DNA from: Paenibacillus sp. yr247 | GTDB taxonomy: Bacteria; Bacillota; Bacilli; Paenibacillales; NBRC-103111 | Length of the DNA: 64,000 bases | Assembly: GCF_900103825.1 (NCBI RefSeq) | Contig: NZ_FNIF01000005.1 | Location: forward strand, 186,001-250,000 | Reading direction: 5' to 3' | Shown: positions 1 to 8,759 of the stretch, in pieces | Layout of the letters: each line of letters opens with the position of its first letter | Numbering within the stretch: the stretch's first letter is position 1 | Position numbers and translations under genes: made by a program | The notes under the pieces: generated by a model | Seen by the model: only the letters and a program-made list of their open reading frames with translations | What the model was told of the DNA's origin: nothing | Databases searched by the model: none

Positions 1-2072
1 AGGATGATACTGTCCTTAGTTTCAAAGAAATGCTGCTGCAGCAAGCCGCTCACATCCGTCGGTACTGAATTGAGCTGAAGTGACTTCGCTTTGGCATAGG
101 TCCCTGCTTCCATCCAATACACATATCCCTCGTCCGCCATTTTCATGAAAAAGTGCAGGGCATCCCGATGATTATAAAGCTCCTTCACCGTACCATTGAG
201 GTCGGTTACTAAACCTTGAACCCCGAATACTTCCTGCATCTCTTTCACTTCATTTAACAACTTATCAAGCGTTCGAAGCAAATCATTCGCATTCAAATAG
301 ATGTTATCTTCCATTATCAGAAGCTCACGCCAATTCTCTGGGAGTGTCTCGGGCTTCATCCGCAGCACGTACTGCGAGTTTTCCGTTTGAGAAGGATCGC
401 TTTGGGAAGACAACAACTCATAGAGCGATTCACTAAGTCGATCCCAATCCTCTTTGATTTTCACAATTTTAGGAAAAATGCTGTCAATGGTTTGGCTCCA
501 AGCGACTGCGCACTCTTGCTGCTCATCGGACTTCTGTAAACGAAACCTCAGCATCGGCAATTGCCCACTGCGATTATCTTTATAGAGCCATTGTAACGAA
601 TGATAAAATGCCGAGGCATGAAGCTCAATGCCAAGGTGTTTACTGGCCACTTCTTCAAAGTGATGCGCCTCGTCGATCACAAGGTGCTTATAAGACGGTA
701 AAAGGCGGTTCTCAGCCTTCATATCCGTGAAGAGGAGTGAATGGTTCGTAATGATTACATCGGTCGTGTTGGCATCATTACGGGCGCGATGATAGAAGCA
801 TTTTTTGTACCATGGGCACATTCGATTCAAACAAGAATCAGTGTCACTGGCAACCGTATACCAGAACTGTGCACCCTTATTTCCAAAATGCAGCTCCTCT
901 TCATCTCCATGCTCCGTCTCACTAAGCCAGACAACCATCTGCGCTGCTGTAATCGGATCTTCCTTGCCATTCTCATAATCACGAGTTGTCAGCTTAGTCT
1001 CGAATTTACGCAAGCACAAATAATGGCTTCTGCCTTTGAGCACCGCGGCTTTGAATGGAACAGGGAAAATCTCCTTCAGCAGCGGAATATCCCGCTCGCG
1101 AAGCTGTTCTTGTAAGTTAATCGTATGTGTGGAAACAACCACTTTCTTCTCATATTTGATGCCATAATAAATAGACGGTATCAAATACCCCAGGGATTTA
1201 CCTGTTCCCGTTCCCGCTTCAATCATCAAATGCTGATCGTCCTCGAGTGACTTTTCAACTTCCCGGATCATCTGCTCCTGTGACTCGCGATCTTCAAAAA
1301 TCTCGAATTTTTCCTTTAAGGCCGTTTTCAAACCTTGATGAAACTCTTTAAAGGAAGCACCTAAACCCTCAGCATCTGAATCTTTGCGAATATCCTCATC
1401 ATCGCCCCAATCAGAGACATTGAGAGTAAATTGCCGGAAATAACGATTCGTATCCATATCGACACTGGTAATGGACTCTTTATATAAACATATTTCATCA
1501 AGGAACCAGCCTAAATCGCTGTTACCGTTTTCGAAAATATTTTGTAAGCGTTGGACCGTGAGAAGTGATAATCCTAACAAACGTTCCATACAAATAATCC
1601 AAATCGCTGCAGTTACTTCCGCATCACTGTCCGCTTGGTGGGGTCTTTCATGATCAATGCCAAATAAACCAGCCACCATGCTAAGTTGGAGACTAGAAAT
1701 GGAAGGAAATAGGATGCGCAGCATATCCATCGTATCTAGAACACGACCAGAGAAAGGCGGATATCCGGTTTTCGTTAGCCCTTTTTGCAAAAAGGATACA
1801 TCGAAAGCAGCATGGTGCGCCACAAGCACGCAATCAAACAAAAGCGGAAACATATCCGACATCACTTGGTCTAGGGTGGGAGCATCCTCAATCATCTCTT
1901 CCGTAATTCCTGTAAGTGTTGTAATCGAAGAAGGTATACCAATCCCTGGTTTTACCAGAGAAGTATACCTGTCGGTGATTTGAAATTGATCTATAATGAC
2001 CAGTCCAACCTGGATAATTTCATCCGCTGGCTGACTTCCTGTCGTTTCAAAATCCAAAACTGCAAATTTCAT
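1..2072 (-). CDS. dinG: DinG-type exonuclease/helicase, 3' part outside window
   Basis: About 690 codons are visible from the ATG at 2072; the C-terminus lies beyond base 1. The N-terminal domain is a DnaQ-like DEDDh exonuclease: LDFETTG near residue 6, HHAAFD near residue 80 and HQADSDA near residue 145. A DEAH-type superfamily 2 helicase follows, with Walker A AGTGTGKS near residue 283 and DEAH (VIDEAHH) near residue 464. This exonuclease plus XPD-like helicase fusion is the Firmicute DinG arrangement; the family acts on DNA in repair or recombination, and B. subtilis DinG is reported to be mainly a nuclease. It lies after panD, as in B. subtilis. Confidence 0.93.
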   Translation of the reverse strand, partial: MKFAVLDFETTGSQPADEIIQVGLVIIDQFQITDRYTSLVKPGIGIPSSITTLTGITEEMIEDAPTLDQVMSDMFPLLFDCVLVAHHAAFDVSFLQKGLTKTGYPPFSGRVLDTMDMLRILFPSISSLQLSMVAGLFGIDHERPHQADSDAEVTAAIWIICMERLLGLSLLTVQRLQNIFENGNSDLGWFLDEICLYKESITSVDMDTNRYFRQFTLNVSDWGDDEDIRKDSDAEGLGASFKEFHQGLKTALKEKFEIFEDRESQEQMIREVEKSLEDDQHLMIEAGTGTGKSLGYLIPSIYYGIKYEKKVVVSTHTINLQEQLRERDIPLLKEIFPVPFKAAVLKGRSHYLCLRKFETKLTTRDYENGKEDPITAAQMVVWLSETEHGDEEELHFGNKGAQFWYTVASDTDSCLNRMCPWYKKCFYHRARNDANTTDVIITNHSLLFTDMKAENRLLPSYKHLVIDEAHHFEEVASKHLGIELHASAFYHSLQWLYKDNRSGQLPMLRFRLQKSDEQQECAVAWSQTIDSIFPKIVKIKEDWDRLSESLYELLSSQSDPSQTENSQYVLRMKPETLPENWRELLIMEDNIYLNANDLLRTLDKLLNEVKEMQEVFGVQGLVTDLNGTVKELYNHRDALHFFMKMADEGYVYWMEAGTYAKAKSLQLNSVPTDVSGLLQQHFFETKDSII

Positions 2073-2162
2073 GACGTGTATCTTCAATCCCTTCGTCCTG
2101 CACTTCTCCTAGCATACCAAATCTTATTAGGAAAAGGGAATACCTAGTTAGCCGCTTCGGTT

Positions 2163-2756
2163 TTAGGATTCGTCCAGATTGATCAGCGGCTCCATACAAG
2201 AAGGATCGGTATGATACGCTTTTTGAAAATACTCAAAGGCTTTTTCCATGTTCTGATTCTGTACTTGGATGCAGCCCATTGCATTATAGGAAATGGCCTT
2301 CATCTTGGAATTGTCGGTCAAGGGGAGAAGGAATTTGAAGTGTTGATACGCTTCTCCAAACTCCCCTTTCCGCAAATGCCCCATTGCTAAATATATCCGT
2401 GCCAACAAGAAATCAGGCTGCCTTTGAATCAAAACTTCGAATTCTTTAATCGCTTGATCATACATGTAAAGCTTGTAATATCCCTGGCCCCGCATGAATT
2501 CATCCGTCTGCTTCCCGGATAAATCGAGATCCATCAGTTCCTTATGAAGGGTTTGAGTGCTGATCGGCACGGCCCCATAAAACTTTCCCAGCTTCTCCTC
2601 AAAAAGCAGCCACGCCTCGATGAACTCATCGCTCATCGTTTTCAAAACCTGTAATTGTTCGTCGAGTTCCGCTTTTTTCTCCACATCACTATTCGGATAT
2701 TCCTTTTGGATTTCTTCCAAAACCTCGTTCATTGTGGAAAATAAATGCTTAAACAT
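2163..2756 (-). CDS. Tetratricopeptide-repeat protein
   Basis: A 197-residue soluble protein. The N-terminal half is helical and charged; from about residue 85 there are three TPR-like helical pairs (GQGYYKLYMYDQAIKEFE, LARIYLAMGHLRKGEFGEAY, AMGCIQVQNQNMEKAFEYF), so it is probably a scaffold or adaptor. I chose the ATG at 2756 because AAGGTGG lies 8 nt upstream; the longer reading starts at a GTG inside that ribosome site. It follows panD on the same strand with a 78-bp gap and may be co-transcribed. No enzymatic motif is visible and I cannot name a partner. Confidence 0.85.
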   Translation of the reverse strand: MFKHLFSTMNEVLEEIQKEYPNSDVEKKAELDEQLQVLKTMSDEFIEAWLLFEEKLGKFYGAVPISTQTLHKELMDLDLSGKQTDEFMRGQGYYKLYMYDQAIKEFEVLIQRQPDFLLARIYLAMGHLRKGEFGEAYQHFKFLLPLTDNSKMKAISYNAMGCIQVQNQNMEKAFEYFQKAYHTDPSCMEPLINLDES

Positions 2757-2834
2757 TTGGCATCCCACCTTTGCTTCGAAAGCTTATCCTCATTCTTTGT
2801 AAACAGCGCCGATTTCATGCATGGAAATCCCCTC

Positions 2835-3218
2835 TTAAAGGATGGTGGAATGCTCTTCCTCTTTGAGTAGTTGAGCGACTTTATTATTAGCACCCATAAT
2901 GGCAATCGTTGGGTGATGCTTCCTAGCCTCTTCATCGCTCATCATCGCATAAGAGACAATAATGACAGTATCGCCGGTTTGTACTAACCGAGCCGCGGCT
3001 CCATTCAAACAAATGACACCTGAACCGCGCGGCCCAGGAATAATATAGGTTTCGAGCCGTGCGCCATTGTTGTTGTTCACAATTTGTACTTTCTCATTAG
3101 GTAACATATCAACCAGATCAATCAAATCTTCATCAATCGTGATACTCCCAATATAGTTCAAATTCGCTTCCGTTACAGTAGCGCGGTGAATTTTGGCTTT
3201 CATCATCGTGCGAAACAT
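2835..3218 (-). CDS. panD: Aspartate 1-decarboxylase
   Basis: Makes beta-alanine from L-aspartate for pantothenate synthesis. The 127-residue product matches the family length and carries the self-cleavage site in YIGSITID (Gly24-Ser25), where the pro-enzyme is cut to create the pyruvoyl cofactor; Lys9 and Tyr58-region residues ([13 protein letters not shown], then TYIIPG) are family-like. The ATG at 3218 is preferred because AAGGA sits about 10 nt upstream and the homologous N-terminus is M-x-RTMM; an upstream GTG is too close to the SD. It is the last gene of panBCD, with 5 bp separating it from the panC stop. Confidence 0.97.
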   Translation of the reverse strand: MFRTMMKAKIHRATVTEANLNYIGSITIDEDLIDLVDMLPNEKVQIVNNNNGARLETYIIPGPRGSGVICLNGAAARLVQTGDTVIIVSYAMMSDEEARKHHPTIAIMGANNKVAQLLKEEEHSTIL

Positions 3219-3223
3219 TGACG

Positions 3224-4105
3224 TCACATCCTTACTTGTAAAATGAGATTATCGATCAAACGTGTCTTGCCGAATTTAACTGCCAAAGCAATGATCATAG
3301 AATCGGTATGATGGCTATTTTCAAAAGGTTCTAAAGTCGGATAAGACAGTACCTCTACATAGTCAATCACGGCTAATGGTGCAGTCGTAATATGCCGGCT
3401 TACCACGCTTTCAAGCTCCTGCGGGGTGAAATTTGTATGGGATTCCACAAATGCCTTGGCTTGCTTTAAGGATTGAGATAAGACTAACGCTTGTTTACGC
3501 TCTTCCTCTGAAAGATACACATTGCGAGAGCTCATTGCGAGCCCGTCTGTTTCGCGTAATATCGGACAAGGAATGATCTCGATGTTCAGATTGAGATCTT
3601 GCACCATCTGCTCAATGACAGCAACCTGTTGGGCATCCTTAAGACCAAAAAAGGCCTGATCTGGCTGCACAATATGAAACAGCTTGCTAACGACAGTGGC
3701 AACCCCATCAAAATGCCCGGGGCGAGATGCCCCGCAAAGTCTGGAGGTAAGACCTGTCACACTAACGGTAGTTCGCGTCGGTGACGGATACATTTCACTT
3801 ACAGTTGGCATAAACACTAGGTCAACTCCTGAAGCTTCCGCTAGTTGTAAGTCTCTCTCCGTATTTCGCGGATACCGCTCAAAATCCTCGCCGGGTCCAA
3901 ACTGTAGCGGATTAACAAATATACTTAACACGACAAGTCCGCTCTGTGCCCGTGCTTTGCGCAGCAAACTGGCGTGACCTTCATGCAAATAGCCCATTGT
4001 GGGCACAAACCCTACAGTCTGCTCATTCTTTCGTCGGTAGTCTCTTATGCGAGAACGTAAATCGGCAATTGAATGAATCACTTCCATTGTCTGGATCGCT
4101 TCCAT
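3224..4105 (-). CDS. panC: Pantoate--beta-alanine ligase (pantothenate synthetase)
   Basis: Condenses pantoate and beta-alanine using ATP. The 293-residue protein has the nucleotidyl-transferase signature [13 protein letters not shown] near residue 35 (HIGH-like), [18 protein letters not shown] near residue 64, [15 protein letters not shown] near 127-140, and the KMSKS-like MSSRNVYL near residue 190. AAGGAG lies 11 nt before the ATG at 4105. It sits between panB (9-bp gap) and panD, so the three form one operon behind the 5000-5170 leader. Identification is firm. Confidence 0.97.
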   Translation of the reverse strand: MEAIQTMEVIHSIADLRSRIRDYRRKNEQTVGFVPTMGYLHEGHASLLRKARAQSGLVVLSIFVNPLQFGPGEDFERYPRNTERDLQLAEASGVDLVFMPTVSEMYPSPTRTTVSVTGLTSRLCGASRPGHFDGVATVVSKLFHIVQPDQAFFGLKDAQQVAVIEQMVQDLNLNIEIIPCPILRETDGLAMSSRNVYLSEEERKQALVLSQSLKQAKAFVESHTNFTPQELESVVSRHITTAPLAVIDYVEVLSYPTLEPFENSHHTDSMIIALAVKFGKTRLIDNLILQVRM

Positions 4106-4113
4106 AGCCGCCT

Positions 4114-4968
4114 CTACTCCTTATCGCCGTACAAGTATTGAACAACATCGTTGTCCATATGAAACGTATTTTCTGGCGCAGGGAAAGCCCGCGCTTTCAC
4201 TTCTTTCACATATTCGCCAATACCTGCACGAATAGTTTCCCCTATATTCGCGTAAGATTTTACAAACTTTCTGGGTGCACTGCCAGAACCATACTGGAGA
4301 AGATCATGATAAACAAGCACCTGTCCATCGCAATGGACACCTGAACCAATCCCAATCGTCGGGATCGACAGCTGCTTTGTTATCCATTCAGCCAGCTCGT
4401 CTGTCACTAACTCTAAGACCAAGGCAAAAGCTCCGGCCTCCTCAATAGCTTTAGCGTCACTTAGCAGTTTCTCTGCTTGTTCTGAACTGCGTCCCTGAAC
4501 GCGGAATCCACCAAGCTGATGCACGGATTGCGGTGTAAGACCCAAATGTCCGACTACCGGCACACCTGCCCCCGTGATCGCTTTTACGGTTGCCGCGATT
4601 TCAGCACCACCTTCAAGCTTAACCGCCTTAGCTCCACCCTCTTGCATTAAACGAGCGACACCTTTTAATGTTGTGTCCAAGCTTCCATGGTACGTCAAAA
4701 AAGGCATATCAGCTACGATAAACGTATTTCCCGCTCCACGCACAGCAGCTCGCGTATGATAAACCATATCATCCAGCGTAACAGGTAAGGTTGAATCGTA
4801 GCCGAGTACCACATTCCCCAAGGAATCTCCTACGAGTATGACATCGATACCGGCCTCTTCTGACAATCGGGCTGAGGGATAATCATAAGCGGTTACCATC
4901 GTAATTGGCACGCCATCTTGCTTCATTTTTCTCATTTTGGCTGTCGTTAGCGCCTTACGTTGTTCCAT
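4114..4968 (-). CDS. panB: 3-methyl-2-oxobutanoate hydroxymethyltransferase
   Basis: First step of pantothenate synthesis: transfers a hydroxymethyl group from 5,10-methylene-THF to alpha-ketoisovalerate to give ketopantoate. The 284-residue protein shows MVTAYDYPSARL, VGDSLGNVVLGYDSTLPV (metal and substrate loop near 46-62), ADMPFLTYH and the VKLEGG segment typical of PanB. It is the first gene of panBCD; the roughly 200-nt leader between it and birA contains a terminator and alternative pairings, so expression is probably set by premature termination. Confidence 0.97.
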   Translation of the reverse strand: MEQRKALTTAKMRKMKQDGVPITMVTAYDYPSARLSEEAGIDVILVGDSLGNVVLGYDSTLPVTLDDMVYHTRAAVRGAGNTFIVADMPFLTYHGSLDTTLKGVARLMQEGGAKAVKLEGGAEIAATVKAITGAGVPVVGHLGLTPQSVHQLGGFRVQGRSSEQAEKLLSDAKAIEEAGAFALVLELVTDELAEWITKQLSIPTIGIGSGVHCDGQVLVYHDLLQYGSGSAPRKFVKSYANIGETIRAGIGEYVKEVKARAFPAPENTFHMDNDVVQYLYGDKE

Positions 4969-4989
4969 TGTATCCCTGCTTTCCTTATA

Positions 4990-5171
4990 TAAAATAAAAA
5001 ACCTTTTAGCTAAGAGCTAAAAGGATCGCATGCAGAAAGAATCCAATGATCCTTCTGTCTCGGTCCCGTAAGGCTCAGAGCAGAATCCAACATCTTGTTT
5101 CAAGTCCTATGTTTACTTACTTCACTTAGTCAAAACTGCAAGTGCGGTTCCCTTAAGGATACCGCCTCGCC
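4990..5171 (-). promoter_or_regulatory. panB leader RNA: tandem pan-type hairpins with antiterminator/terminator
   Basis: Reading the minus strand from a start near 5170, two hairpins appear: 5165-5144 (GCGGU...ACCGC) and 5088-5048. Their apical parts share the core A-N-CCUUA-N-GGGA with facing adenosines, which fits my memory of the pan RNA motif described upstream of panB in Firmicutes. A 10-bp terminator hairpin (5002-5024) with a U-rich tail (5001-4990) follows. The segment 5056-5048 (AGAAGGATC) can pair over 9 bp, one of them G-U, with 5027-5019 (GATCCTTTT), which overlaps the terminator's 5' arm. The same 5056-5048 segment is the 3' arm of hairpin 2. This is the logic of a transcriptional riboswitch; the ligand is unknown to me. 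Confidence 0.75.
5002..5024 (-). terminator. Intrinsic terminator in the panB leader
   Basis: Perfect 10-bp stem (CCTTTTAGCT / AGCTAAAAGG) with a 3-nt loop, followed on the minus strand by TTTTTTATTTT. It lies 35 bp before panB, so it acts either as an attenuator for panBCD or simply as the birA terminator; the competing 9-bp pairing described for the leader favours attenuation. Confidence 0.85.
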
Positions 5172-5176
5172 TTTCT

Positions 5177-5182
5177 ATTATA
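5177..5182 (-). promoter_or_regulatory. Extended -10 promoter for panBCD
   Basis: Minus-strand TGGTATAAT is a perfect -10 with the TGn extension. No good -35 is found 17 bp upstream (TATCAA), as is common for extended -10 promoters. The expected start near 5170 places both leader hairpins in the transcript. Confidence 0.65.
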
Positions 5183-5213
5183 CCAAAAGTCGCTTCCATT
5201 TGATACCTTTACT

Positions 5214-6182
5214 TTACTTCAGTTCAATATCACCGGAATAGATCTTAATCTTCTCCCCAGCATTCGTAATCACGGTTAAAGCCCCTGAATCATCCAAGGA
5301 ATCAGCAATGCCTTCGATTACTCCTGTAGGTGTATGCGTCCGAATAGGACGCTTTAAGGTAACACTCAGCGCTTCCCATAACAGACGAATTGGAGAAAAG
5401 CCTTTCTCTATATAAAGGGTATAAAGCTCTTCGAATTCTAAGAGAAAGGCTTGTACCAATTGTTCTCTAGGAATGTCAGTACCAGACTCAATCGCCAATG
5501 AAGTCGCGATCTCTCTAAGCTCCTCTGGATAATCCTCCATCTTAAGATTTACACTAATGCCAATACCTGCAATTACATACTTTAACCGCTCATCTTCCCC
5601 ACTGCTTTCCAACAAAATGCCGCTTACCTTCTTGCCGTTGATTAAAAGATCATTTGGCCACTTGATGCCAATGTCAACACGGCACACCTTTTGTATAGAG
5701 CGACACAACGCCACAGCACTGAGCAATGTTAATTGGGGCATGAAATAAACGGGAATACGCGGTGTCAAAACCAGGCTCATCCAGATCCCTTTACCGGCCG
5801 GAGAATGCCACGTGCGCCCCATTCTGCCTCTTCCAGCCCTTTGTGCCTCTGCTAGCACGATAGTGCCTTCAGGAGCCCCTGATGCAACGAGAGCGTGCGC
5901 AATCGTCTGCGTGGAGTCAACTTCTCCATACACATGTACTTTTTGACCAAGCACCTTGGTTCTCAAACCTTTTAACAGTTCGTTCACTTGCCATTTAACC
6001 GGCTTACTAAGCAGTCGATAACCTTTTCGCGGCGCAGCTTCAAATTCATAGCCAGCCGCTCGAAGCTCTTCGATATGCTTCCAAATAGCGGTGCGGCTAA
6101 CGTTTAGCCTGCGGCTTATTTCCTCACCAGATACGTAGGCTTCCGGCGATTCTTGGAACAACTCTAAAATACGTTCGTTCAT
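5214..6182 (-). CDS. birA: Biotin--[acetyl-CoA-carboxylase] ligase / biotin repressor
   Basis: Bifunctional BirA of 322 residues. An N-terminal winged helix-turn-helix (residues 15-60, GEEISRRLNVSRTAIWKHIE) would bind biotin-operon DNA. The central ligase domain has the biotinyl-AMP loop GRGRMGRTWHSP near residue 117 and IKWPNDLL(I)NGKKVSGIL near 175-190, and a small C-terminal SH3-like domain ends the protein. SD GGAGTG lies 7 nt before the ATG at 6182. It sits between cca and panB, as in B. subtilis. Protein biotinylation of carboxylases is certain; repression is inferred from the HTH. Confidence 0.96.
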   Translation of the reverse strand: MNERILELFQESPEAYVSGEEISRRLNVSRTAIWKHIEELRAAGYEFEAAPRKGYRLLSKPVKWQVNELLKGLRTKVLGQKVHVYGEVDSTQTIAHALVASGAPEGTIVLAEAQRAGRGRMGRTWHSPAGKGIWMSLVLTPRIPVYFMPQLTLLSAVALCRSIQKVCRVDIGIKWPNDLLINGKKVSGILLESSGEDERLKYVIAGIGISVNLKMEDYPEELREIATSLAIESGTDIPREQLVQAFLLEFEELYTLYIEKGFSPIRLLWEALSVTLKRPIRTHTPTGVIEGIADSLDDSGALTVITNAGEKIKIYSGDIELK

Positions 6183-6229
6183 ATGATTTCACTCCAAAGT
6201 TACAGACATAAAAAGCCGCGCTAACGCTG

Positions 6230-7543
6230 CTACTTCGCAGCACGCGCGGTATGTAAAAGAGACTCTCGCTCGTTCGGAATTTCACCGAGCGCGGTTCGTT
6301 CGAGCAGTTGCTGAAGCAGAGTGCCCATCCGCGGGCCCGGCTTCAGGCTAAGTTCCTCTGCCAGATCCTTCCCTGATATGGCTAGTTCTTTCAGGCTGAA
6401 GCAGGGAACCTTGCTCAGCCATTCGTCGCCGTGGCGCACCAGCTCGGGCGCCACAGCTTGAAGGAAGCACGCAAGCTCGCCGCGTTGCTGCAGGTTTTGC
6501 GGCAGCACGCGCAGCAGCCGCAGCAGAGCGCGGGCAGCGGATTCTCCGCTGCGCACCGCGCCAAGCTTCCAGACCCGCTCCAGCGGAGCCGGGTCTACAG
6601 AGGCGGCATGCGGAGCGCCGCCCTTATACTGCGCGGCCACAACCTCGCGCAGGGCCAGCACTGCCACAACCGCGTCGCTATCTGCGCGGGAGAAGGTCAG
6701 CTCTTGGAGCGCCGTGCGGACCGTGTCCGCTGGCATCTCCAGAAGCATCAGCAGCAAGGACCAGCGGTCATGCTGCCCTTCCAGCGCGCTGACGGTGTCC
6801 AGCGCGTCATCCCAAGCGAGCCAACGCTCAAAAGGCAGCGGCAGCTGCTTTTTGAGGTGCGCCGTGAGGCGGCTCGCCATCAGTAACCGCACAGCCCGTG
6901 CGGGGGCTGGGCCTTCGACCATGCGCTGCAGCTCGCTGCGCACGCGCTCCATGGCGATATGGCGCAGGAGCGGAGCTTGCGCAAGCAGCGCCTGCCACGT
7001 ACTTTGCTCAACCAGCAAATCGTAGGTCGAGGCAAAACGAATACAACGAAGCATGCGCAGCGCATCTTCGCCGAATCGCTCCTCAGCCGTACCTACGCAG
7101 CGGAGTACACCCGATGCCAGATCCTTCTGCCCGGCAAAAGGATCCAATACAACTCCCGCCCCGTCCATTGCCATGGCGTTCATCGTAAAATCGCGCCGCT
7201 TCAAATCCTCTGTCAAATCCGATATGTATTCGACGGAAGCTGGGCGGCGAAAGCCCTCATACTCCGCCTCCTTGCGGAATGTTGTCACCTCATATGTCCC
7301 CTGCGGCAGGATGACAGTGACGGTTCCGTGCTGCAGACCTGTCGGCGCCGTCCGCGGGAAGCACGACATCACCTGCTCCGGCAAAGCGGAAGTAGCAATG
7401 TCGAAGTCCTTGATAGGACGCCCAAGCACGGCGTCACGAACACAACCTCCAACAAGATAGGCCTCATACCCTGCTTTTGTAAGCTGTGAGAGCACATACG
7501 ATGCTCCTCGATCCATAACTTTTATTTCCTTAGCATCCGACAT
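6230..7543 (-). CDS. cca: CCA-adding tRNA nucleotidyltransferase
   Basis: Adds or repairs the 3' CCA of tRNAs. The 437-residue class II enzyme begins with the nucleotidyltransferase motif LVGGCVRDAVLGRPIKDFDIATSA (residues 31-54, catalytic DFD), followed by RRDFTMNAMAMDG (flexible loop and basic patch near 115) and the ERFGEDALRMLR helix near 157. Its job is directly relevant here: the tRNA-Pro gene at 43910 lacks an encoded CCA. The coding region from about 6250 to 7150 is strikingly GC-rich (lines near 6481 reach about 70%) compared with neighbouring genes; see findings. AGGAG precedes the ATG at 7543. Confidence 0.95.
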   Translation of the reverse strand: MSDAKEIKVMDRGASYVLSQLTKAGYEAYLVGGCVRDAVLGRPIKDFDIATSALPEQVMSCFPRTAPTGLQHGTVTVILPQGTYEVTTFRKEAEYEGFRRPASVEYISDLTEDLKRRDFTMNAMAMDGAGVVLDPFAGQKDLASGVLRCVGTAEERFGEDALRMLRCIRFASTYDLLVEQSTWQALLAQAPLLRHIAMERVRSELQRMVEGPAPARAVRLLMASRLTAHLKKQLPLPFERWLAWDDALDTVSALEGQHDRWSLLLMLLEMPADTVRTALQELTFSRADSDAVVAVLALREVVAAQYKGGAPHAASVDPAPLERVWKLGAVRSGESAARALLRLLRVLPQNLQQRGELACFLQAVAPELVRHGDEWLSKVPCFSLKELAISGKDLAEELSLKPGPRMGTLLQQLLERTALGEIPNERESLLHTARAAK

Positions 7544-7567
7544 TAGACTCCTAACCAGCTACCTCCT

Positions 7568-8740
7568 TTACTGACAGGTAGATGCTGTAAAACGATGAGA
7601 TTCCGGAAGTTCCCTTCCCAGTACACGATAATAAATTTCCTCATATTGAACGGTTGTAATATCATTACAAAACGTAAACCGGGCACGATTCAAACAATTT
7701 TGTACAAATTGTTCGTACAGCACTGGATTGCTGAGCAGATGAACTGCATATTCCGCCATTTTATCCGTATCACCTACATCTGCTAGATAACCAGTTTCAC
7801 CATGTGTGATAAGCTCAGGAATACCGCCGGCATTTGACCCAATCGTTGGCACACCGCAAGCCATAGCTTCAAGCGCAACTAACCCGAAGCTTTCTTTTTC
7901 CGATGGAAGAAGCATGACATCAGCAAGTGAAATGACTTGAGCTACATCATCTTGTTTCCCGCAGAATGTCACTTTTTCTGTAAGGCCAAGTTCCCTTACT
8001 TTCGAAACCATTTTAGATAAATCCGGACCTTCCCCTACAAACAGGAGGCGAGACGGAATCCTCTTACTCACTTTAGCAAAGATATCGATAACATCCTGCA
8101 CACGTTTGACTGGTCTGAAGTTCGAAATATGAATAAGAATCTTCTCTTCCGGCCTTGCAAACTCTCCTCTGAGCTTCGTAATATCACGCGGGTAATAAAC
8201 CCGTTTATCGACAAAGTTATAGGTTAAATCAATGTCACGGTCAATATCCAATGATTCCCTTGTTTCTTTAATTAAATCCTTCGAAACCGCTGTAACCGCA
8301 TCGCTTTCATTAATCGCATAGCGAATTAAGTCCGAAATCGATTGATCCTGTCCCAGAACGGTTATGTCTGTCCCGTGAAGTGTTGTGACCACCTTCAGCT
8401 TAGTTCCCACCATCTGTTTAGCAAGCAGCGCGCATACAGCATGAGGGATCGCATAGTGAACATGCAGTAAGTCCAGCTCCTCCATCTTGGCGACCTGTGC
8501 CAGTTTACTGGCGAGAGAAAGATCGTATGGCGGATAACGGAATACATAATATTGACTAACTTCCACTTCATGATAAAAAATATTTTTATGAAACTTCCCC
8601 AAACGAAAGGGCATGCTATGTGTAATAAAATGAACCTCGTGTCCTTTTTCGGCAAGCATCTTGCCAAGTTCGGTAGCAACTACGCCTGAGCCGCCTAAAG
8701 TCGGATAACAGGTGATTCCAATTTTTAGTTTGTCGTTCAT
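7568..8740 (-). CDS. bshA: N-acetyl-alpha-D-glucosaminyl L-malate synthase (bacillithiol step 1)
   Basis: GT4 glycosyltransferase of about 390 residues that joins GlcNAc from UDP-GlcNAc to L-malate, starting bacillithiol synthesis. Seen: CYPTLGGSGVVATELG at the N-terminus, LHVHYAIPHAVCA near 95, HGTDITVLG near 122, ISNFRPVKR near 205 and the retaining-GT4 motif EKESFGLVALEAMACGVP near 282. The start could be the ATG at 8743 or 8740; the latter has better SD spacing (AGAGG plus 6 nt). It lies directly after bshB1, so two bacillithiol enzymes are co-transcribed; bshC is not in the window. Confidence 0.95.
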   Translation of the reverse strand: MNDKLKIGITCYPTLGGSGVVATELGKMLAEKGHEVHFITHSMPFRLGKFHKNIFYHEVEVSQYYVFRYPPYDLSLASKLAQVAKMEELDLLHVHYAIPHAVCALLAKQMVGTKLKVVTTLHGTDITVLGQDQSISDLIRYAINESDAVTAVSKDLIKETRESLDIDRDIDLTYNFVDKRVYYPRDITKLRGEFARPEEKILIHISNFRPVKRVQDVIDIFAKVSKRIPSRLLFVGEGPDLSKMVSKVRELGLTEKVTFCGKQDDVAQVISLADVMLLPSEKESFGLVALEAMACGVPTIGSNAGGIPELITHGETGYLADVGDTDKMAEYAVHLLSNPVLYEQFVQNCLNRARFTFCNDITTVQYEEIYYRVLGRELPESHRFTASTCQ

Positions 8741-8759
8741 CATACACCTCTTTTCCCGA

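Noticed and set aside
741-1983. Plus-strand open frames of 60-124 codons
   Set aside because: They lie antisense to dinG, whose exonuclease and helicase motifs are intact on the minus strand; none has a ribosome site.
2766-2785. Possible sixth copy of the SD-adjacent repeat before the TPR gene
   Set aside because: Only GCTTTCGAAGC next to the SD matches; the main hairpin is missing, so chance is likely.
2810-2832. Hairpin GATTTC...GAAATC after panD
   Set aside because: Short stem with no T-run on either strand, so not a terminator; no other copies seen.
6431-7489. Several long plus-strand frames (up to 176 codons)
   Set aside because: Antisense to cca in a GC-rich stretch where stop codons are scarce; products are low-complexity Arg/Ala/Gln and have no SD.
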